Assembly: GCA_031279735.1 (NCBI GenBank) | Contig: JAITHX010000176.1 | Span: 1-7,699, forward strand | DNA: 7,699 nucleotides | Direction: 5' to 3' | Origin: Prevotellaceae bacterium | GTDB taxonomy: Bacteria; Bacteroidota; Bacteroidia; Bacteroidales; UBA932 | Part shown: positions 4,365 to 7,699 of the stretch, one piece after another | Position numbering within the stretch: position 1 is the stretch's first letter | Layout of the letters: every line of letters starts with the position of its first letter | The notes under the pieces: model-generated | Database searches by the model: none | Told to the model about the DNA's origin: nothing | Seen by the model: the letters and a program-made list of their open reading frames with translations, nothing else | Position numbers and translations under genes: made by a program

Positions 4365-5567
4365 TTACCAGATGAAATTTCCGAACGGGTATCTCCCTGC
4401 GTCTATTTCGGCGACCATCTTGTAGATGTCGTCCTTCAGTTTGGTCATGTTCGTTCGTTCCTTAGCCGAGATGAATATGCACGGCGAGTTGGACTTTGCG
4501 AGCCAGCTGTCTTTAAGGCTGTCGAGACTGACGTTGATTTGTGTCGGAGGCGTGAGGTCGTCTTCGTCTTTTTCGACGAATGAATAGGCGTCGATTTTGT
4601 TGAAGACGAGATAGACGGGTTTTTCGCCGGCGCCTATTTCCTTGAGAGTATCGGCGACGACGCGGATTTGTTCTTCAAAGTTGGGGTGCGAAATGTCGGC
4701 GACATGCAGGAGGAGGTCGGCTTCCCGCACTTCGTCGAGGGTGGATTTGAACGATTCGACGAGCTGATGCGGGAGTTTGCGAATGAAGCCCACCGTATCG
4801 GACAGGAGAAAAGGGAGATTTTCGACAACGACCTTTCTCACCGTTGTGTCGAGCGTTGCAAAGAGTTTGTTTTCGGCAAACACGTTCGACTTGCTCAGAA
4901 GGTTCATCAGCGTCGATTTGCCCACGTTGGTGTATCCGACCAGAGCAAGTCTTGCCAGACCTCCGCGGTTGCCTCGCTGCGACGCCATTTGCCTGTCGAT
5001 TTTTTTCAGATGCTCCTTCAGTTTCGCGATGCGGACGAGAATTATTCGGCGGTCGGTTTCGAGCTGGGTTTCGCCGGGTCCTCTCATTCTGAATCCTGCG
5101 CCTCCGCTCTGGCGTTCGAGGTGCGACCACATGCGTGTCAGTCGCGGCAGCATATACTGATACTGGGCGAGTTCGACCTGCGTTTTGGCGTAAGCGGTTT
5201 TGGCTCTGCGGGCAAATATTTCGAGGATCAGTGCCGTGCGGTCGAGGATACGACATTCGAGGTCGCGTTCAAGATTTCGGAGCTGGGAGGGCGAGAGTTC
5301 GTCGTCGAATATCACGAGAGATGTTTCCGTTTCTTGCAGCCATGCTTTTATTTCGGCCGCTTTACCCGAACCTATGAAAGTTCTGGGATCGGGATGGGGC
5401 AAACGCTGGGTGAATCGTTTGAGGGCGACGATGCCGGCTGTTTCGGCGAGAAACTCCAGCTCGTCGAGGTATTCTTTTGAACGGGCGAGGGTCTGAGCGT
5501 CGGTGACAAGCCCCGCCAATGCTGCGCGTTCGGGATTGAGCGCGGCGTTATTGCTGTTTTCGGTCAT
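4365..5567 (-). CDS. hflX: Ribosome-associated GTPase HflX
   Basis: This 400-residue GTPase of the Obg-HflX group in other bacteria binds the 50S subunit and splits stalled or hibernating ribosomes, especially after stress. The N-terminal HflX domain (about 20-115) carries T-F-I-G-S-G-K (63-69). A helical linker with G-P-G-E-T-Q-L-E (163-170) follows, then the GTPase domain: G1 G-Y-T-N-V-G-K-S (211-218), G3 D-T-V-G-F (257-261), G4 N-K-I-D (323-326) and G5 S-A-K-E (367-370). All nucleotide-binding motifs are intact, and the length is usual for the family. It starts 10 bases after the lysA stop with no promoter seen between them, so it is very probably expressed from the same transcript. Pairing with lysA has no obvious functional logic; shared expression is the simplest reading. 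Confidence 0.97.
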   Translation of the reverse strand: MTENSNNAALNPERAALAGLVTDAQTLARSKEYLDELEFLAETAGIVALKRFTQRLPHPDPRTFIGSGKAAEIKAWLQETETSLVIFDDELSPSQLRNLERDLECRILDRTALILEIFARRAKTAYAKTQVELAQYQYMLPRLTRMWSHLERQSGGAGFRMRGPGETQLETDRRIILVRIAKLKEHLKKIDRQMASQRGNRGGLARLALVGYTNVGKSTLMNLLSKSNVFAENKLFATLDTTVRKVVVENLPFLLSDTVGFIRKLPHQLVESFKSTLDEVREADLLLHVADISHPNFEEQIRVVADTLKEIGAGEKPVYLVFNKIDAYSFVEKDEDDLTPPTQINVSLDSLKDSWLAKSNSPCIFISAKERTNMTKLKDDIYKMVAEIDAGRYPFGNFIW

Positions 5568-5577
5568 GACGGGAGTA

Positions 5578-6723
5578 TCATTCCGAAAAAACGGTGTTCG
5601 GCAAATCTCTCAGATTGTAGCGCGAAGCCATTACTTCGCCGTAAGCTCCGGCGGAACGCAGGGCTATCGTGTCGCCTCGGCGGGTTTGGGGGAGAGCGAT
5701 GTCCTTCGCGAAGCAGTCTGCCGATTCGCAGATTGGTCCCACCACGTCGTAGATTGCCGAAGGTTTGTCGGACGAGAGGTTTTCGATGCGGTGATGCGCC
5801 TGATAGAGCGCGGGACGAATCAGGTCGCTCATGCCGGCGTCGAGGACGACAAACTCCCTGCTTCCGCTGCGTTTCAGGTACTGCACAGTCGATATGAGCG
5901 AGCCGCACTGTGCAACTATCGAGCGTCCGGGTTCAAAGTGCAGAGTCTGATCCGTGCGGAGCTTCAGGTTTTGTTCGAACACGCGGAAGTAGGCGGCGAA
6001 GTCGGGGACGGGATTTTTGTCGGGATCGCTGTAATCTACGCCCAGTCCGCCTCCGGCGTTAAGGTGTTGCGGGGGGAGTCCCCGTTCGATGAAGATTCGG
6101 TTGAAGTCGCCGATTCGCGCGCAGAGATTTGCGAACACATTCATGTCGCTGATCTGCGAGCCTATGTGAAAATGGAGGGCGACGAATTTCAGGTTTTTCG
6201 ACGATTTGACTGTTTCCATTGCGCTGTCGAGGTCGGCGGCGGCTATTCCGAATTTGTTTTCTTTTTTTCCGGTGGATATGTGAGCGTGAGTACTAGCGTC
6301 GATGTCGGGATTTATTCGTATTGCGACGCTGGCGATTTTGCCTTTGGCGCGAGCGAGGGCGTTGATGTTTTCAAGTTCGGGAACGGATTCGCAGTTAAAG
6401 CAAAAGATGTCGCTGTCGATAGCGAGGTTTATTTCGGCGTCGGTTTTGCCTACGCCGGCGAAGGTTATGAGTTTCGGGTTGGCGCCACATTCTATCGAGC
6501 GTCGAATTTCGTTGCCGCTGACGCAGTCGGCGCCGAATCCGGCGTTGAAAATCATTTTCAGCAGAGTTGGATTGGCGTTGGCTTTTGTCGCGTAATGGAG
6601 AACGTATCCTCTTTTTTGAGCTTCGGCGGCGGCGGCGCCAAGCGTCCGGCTCAACAGTTCGAGATCGTAGTAATAGAATGGCGTCGTGACACCTGATGGA
6701 TTTTTTACATTTAATCTATTCAT
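5578..6723 (-). CDS. lysA: Diaminopimelate decarboxylase
   Basis: This pyridoxal-phosphate enzyme converts meso-diaminopimelate to L-lysine, the last step of the diaminopimelate pathway. The 381-residue protein shows the family's N-terminal T-P-F-Y-Y-Y-D (14-20), cofactor lysine K47 in Y-A-T-K-A-N, H-F-H-I-G-S-Q (184-190), the phosphate-binding G-G-G-L-G (224-228), E-P-G-R-S (264-268), and the second active-site half G-P-I-C-E-S-A-D (329-336) with catalytic cysteine C332, then G-A-Y-G (359-362). This marks it as a fold-type III decarboxylase. The C-E-S-A-D motif favours diaminopimelate over ornithine or arginine as substrate. In many Bacteroidota lysA sits beside an aspartokinase gene; here no other lysine-pathway gene is visible. 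It starts 27 bases after the conserved upstream gene and is followed 10 bases later by hflX, consistent with one operon. No lysine riboswitch is evident upstream. Confidence 0.97.
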   Translation of the reverse strand: MNRLNVKNPSGVTTPFYYYDLELLSRTLGAAAAEAQKRGYVLHYATKANANPTLLKMIFNAGFGADCVSGNEIRRSIECGANPKLITFAGVGKTDAEINLAIDSDIFCFNCESVPELENINALARAKGKIASVAIRINPDIDASTHAHISTGKKENKFGIAAADLDSAMETVKSSKNLKFVALHFHIGSQISDMNVFANLCARIGDFNRIFIERGLPPQHLNAGGGLGVDYSDPDKNPVPDFAAYFRVFEQNLKLRTDQTLHFEPGRSIVAQCGSLISTVQYLKRSGSREFVVLDAGMSDLIRPALYQAHHRIENLSSDKPSAIYDVVGPICESADCFAKDIALPQTRRGDTIALRSAGAYGEVMASRYNLRDLPNTVFSE

Positions 6724-6750
6724 TAATTTACTTTATGGTATGAATTTTCT

Positions 6751-7299
6751 TTAATCTTCCTTTTTGCTGGCGCCCACGAAGTAATCGTCTTTCTCCCTAA
6801 AAAGGACGTTGAAGGTGGTAAGCGAGCCGTAGGCGCTGGTGATATATTTCTGGATATTGATTTTTTCCTGCTGGGAGAGCGAGGAGCTGCTGTTGATGTT
6901 TTGCTCCAGCACGCGCAACTTGTCTCTGACCATAACGATTTTGTGAAAAAACACGTCGAGGGGTATTTCCTTGGGCTGCGATCCGTTGCCGGGCGCAAGA
7001 GTCAGCGTGCCGCCTTTCCAGCGGTCGGCGATGGGGGCATCGGGCGTCAGTCCTGCATAACGTTCCAGAATATCGGTGAGCGCCGCCACGACTTCTTCGA
7101 GCGCGAGGCGGGGCTGAGTGTCCTCTACCGTTTCGAGGACTTTCATGTCTCTCAATATATTGGTTTTTCCGAAACTCATTTTGCCTCCGCGTTCGAAAAT
7201 TATTTCGTAGGAGGTTAAGCTGTTTTTACATACGAAACCTTCACCGTATCTGTCGTGTTCCACTCTTGTGCCTATGCCAAGTTCTAAGTTTTCATCCAT
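6751..7299 (-). CDS. Conserved Bacteroidota protein with N-terminal Tudor-like motif, function unknown
   Basis: The 182-residue cytoplasmic protein has no signal peptide or membrane segment. Its first 45 residues (G-T-R-V-E-H-D-R-Y-G-E-G-F-V, then I-I-F-E-R-G-G-K-M-S-F) resemble the small beta-barrel at the C-terminus of UvrD/PcrA helicases, a Tudor-like fold that contacts RNA polymerase in those proteins. The rest is mostly helical: about 65-81 is one amphipathic helix, and 111-162 (I-P-L-D-V-F-F-H-K-I-V-M-V-R-D-K-L-R-V-L-E-Q, then Q-K-Y-I-T-S-A-Y-G-S-L-T-T-F-N-V-L-F) is the part I recognise as strongly conserved across Bacteroidota. The ATG at 7299 fits the conserved start. A promoter box lies about 65 bases upstream, and it is the first gene of the cluster leading into lysA. 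The role is not known to me; a link to transcription or nucleic acids is only an inference from the N-terminal fold. Confidence 0.85.
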   Translation of the reverse strand: MDENLELGIGTRVEHDRYGEGFVCKNSLTSYEIIFERGGKMSFGKTNILRDMKVLETVEDTQPRLALEEVVAALTDILERYAGLTPDAPIADRWKGGTLTLAPGNGSQPKEIPLDVFFHKIVMVRDKLRVLEQNINSSSSLSQQEKINIQKYITSAYGSLTTFNVLFREKDDYFVGASKKED

Positions 7300-7364
7300 G
7301 ATTCGTTGTTTTATTTTATTAAATTACAGAGTTTTTTATGTTTTAATTTTTTTCTAATAACGTC

Positions 7365-7372
7365 CAAAGTTA
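7365..7372 (-). promoter_or_regulatory. Promoter -7 box heading the lysA-hflX cluster
   Basis: On the minus strand the sequence is TAACTTTG, a full match to TAnnTTTG. No TTTG lies at the -33 position; that region is A/T-rich and overlaps the stop of the upstream nuclease gene. The start would be near 7358, about 60 bases before the ATG at 7299. No other good box was found before lysA, hflX or the zinc-site gene. Confidence 0.55.
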
Positions 7373-7389
7373 TAAAAAAAACAGTGTGT

Positions 7390-7699
7390 CTATTTTTTAA
7401 CTTTCCATTTTCCCAAAGTTCTCGTTTCGGAGCTGAACTCGGCTCCGACCTTCACCACCCGCTTTCCGCTTGCGGCGTAGGGCATGGCGTAGCATCTGTC
7501 GTCTATCTGTTTCAGGGCGGCTTCGGCGGTGTCTCTCTCCGCGAGCTTGAACTCGAAGATGTAAACCGTGTCGGAAAGGGTCACGACAGCGTCGGCGCGA
7601 CCGACGGCGCTGCGGGGTTCCGCCTGAACGAACTGTCCCATGAGCTTGAAGAAAATGTAGAATATTGTCTGGTAGTGTTTCTCCGTCTTGTTGTCGAGA
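7390..7699 (-). CDS. AAA-ATPase/PD-(D/E)XK nuclease protein, C-terminal part only
   Basis: Only the last 102 complete codons are inside the window; the gene continues past the right edge, so an internal ATG at 7641 should not be taken as the start. The visible part is the nuclease end of a large family of Bacteroidales proteins that carry an N-terminal AAA-type ATPase followed by a PD-(D/E)XK nuclease-like domain. Signs are E-K-H-Y-Q-T-I-F-Y just inside the edge, A-V-G-R-A-D-A-V-V with the metal-binding aspartate, and Y-I-F-E-F-K-L with the E-x-K pair, followed by the family's usual ending (K-Q-I-D-D-R, then Y-A-M-P-Y-A-A-S-G-K, V-G-A-E-F-S-S-E-T-R). The nuclease residues look intact. These proteins occur in many copies per genome and their role is not settled. 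It ends 90 bases before the next gene, with no clear hairpin terminator. Confidence 0.9.
   Translation of the reverse strand, partial: LDNKTEKHYQTIFYIFFKLMGQFVQAEPRSAVGRADAVVTLSDTVYIFEFKLAERDTAEAALKQIDDRCYAMPYAASGKRVVKVGAEFSSETRTLGKWKVKK

Noticed and set aside
4668..5480. Plus-strand 270-codon frame opposite hflX
   Set aside because: Open because of codon bias in hflX on the other strand; the peptide has no known motif.
5503..6696. Plus-strand 397-codon frame opposite lysA
   Set aside because: It mirrors lysA, whose catalytic motifs are all present on the minus strand. The peptide is rich in V, G, F and A with no domain.
7373..7397. Terminator after the nuclease gene
   Set aside because: There is an eight-base T-run on the minus strand, but the preceding stem is only about three base pairs.

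Overview
The window looks like chromosomal DNA from a member of the Bacteroidales (phylum Bacteroidota) of roughly 50% GC. The evidence is: several matches to the Bacteroidota promoter form (TTTG, about 19 bases, TAnnTTTG); weak or absent Shine-Dalgarno sequences with A/T-rich leaders; an orphan LuxR-type response regulator of a type I associate with this group; a conserved gene of unknown function that I recognise from Bacteroidota; and the end of an AAA-ATPase/PD-(D/E)XK nuclease protein that is very common in Bacteroidales. The species cannot be named from the sequence.

Layout. Positions 1-823 hold no convincing protein gene but are rich in structure: an array of about nine 15-bp imperfect palindromes at a 23-bp period (187-397), three copies of AATCGTAT at an 11-bp period (442-471), a strong hairpin/terminator (487-519), two different heptamer tandem repeats (725-745 and 801-828), and a rho-independent terminator between them (755-786). 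Next on the minus strand come a small lipoprotein gene (824-1411) and a LuxR-family response regulator gene (1467-2108). The regulator gene is divergent from cysK (2257-3204, plus strand, cysteine synthase). Their two predicted promoters are back to back and overlap. cysK ends at a strong terminator (3256-3287).

Positions 3288-3543 are a non-coding convergent region with several inverted and direct repeats. From 7299 down to 3544 lies a tight minus-strand cluster: the conserved Bacteroidota protein (6751-7299), lysA (5578-6723, diaminopimelate decarboxylase, last step of lysine synthesis), hflX (4365-5567, ribosome-associated GTPase), and a two-zinc-site protein of the pRiA4b ORF-3 type (3544-4347). 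Gaps are only 27, 10 and 17 bp, with one good promoter element at the head, so the four are probably one operon. The window ends inside a minus-strand AAA-ATPase/nuclease gene (7390-7699), of which only the nuclease end is present.

Most of the coding content is ordinary amino-acid biosynthesis and translation housekeeping. The least explained part is the left 500 bp. There, a palindrome array has conserved cores and arms but drifting linkers, and it lies between a possible promoter and a terminator. It could be a multi-site protein-binding region or a repetitive non-coding RNA.
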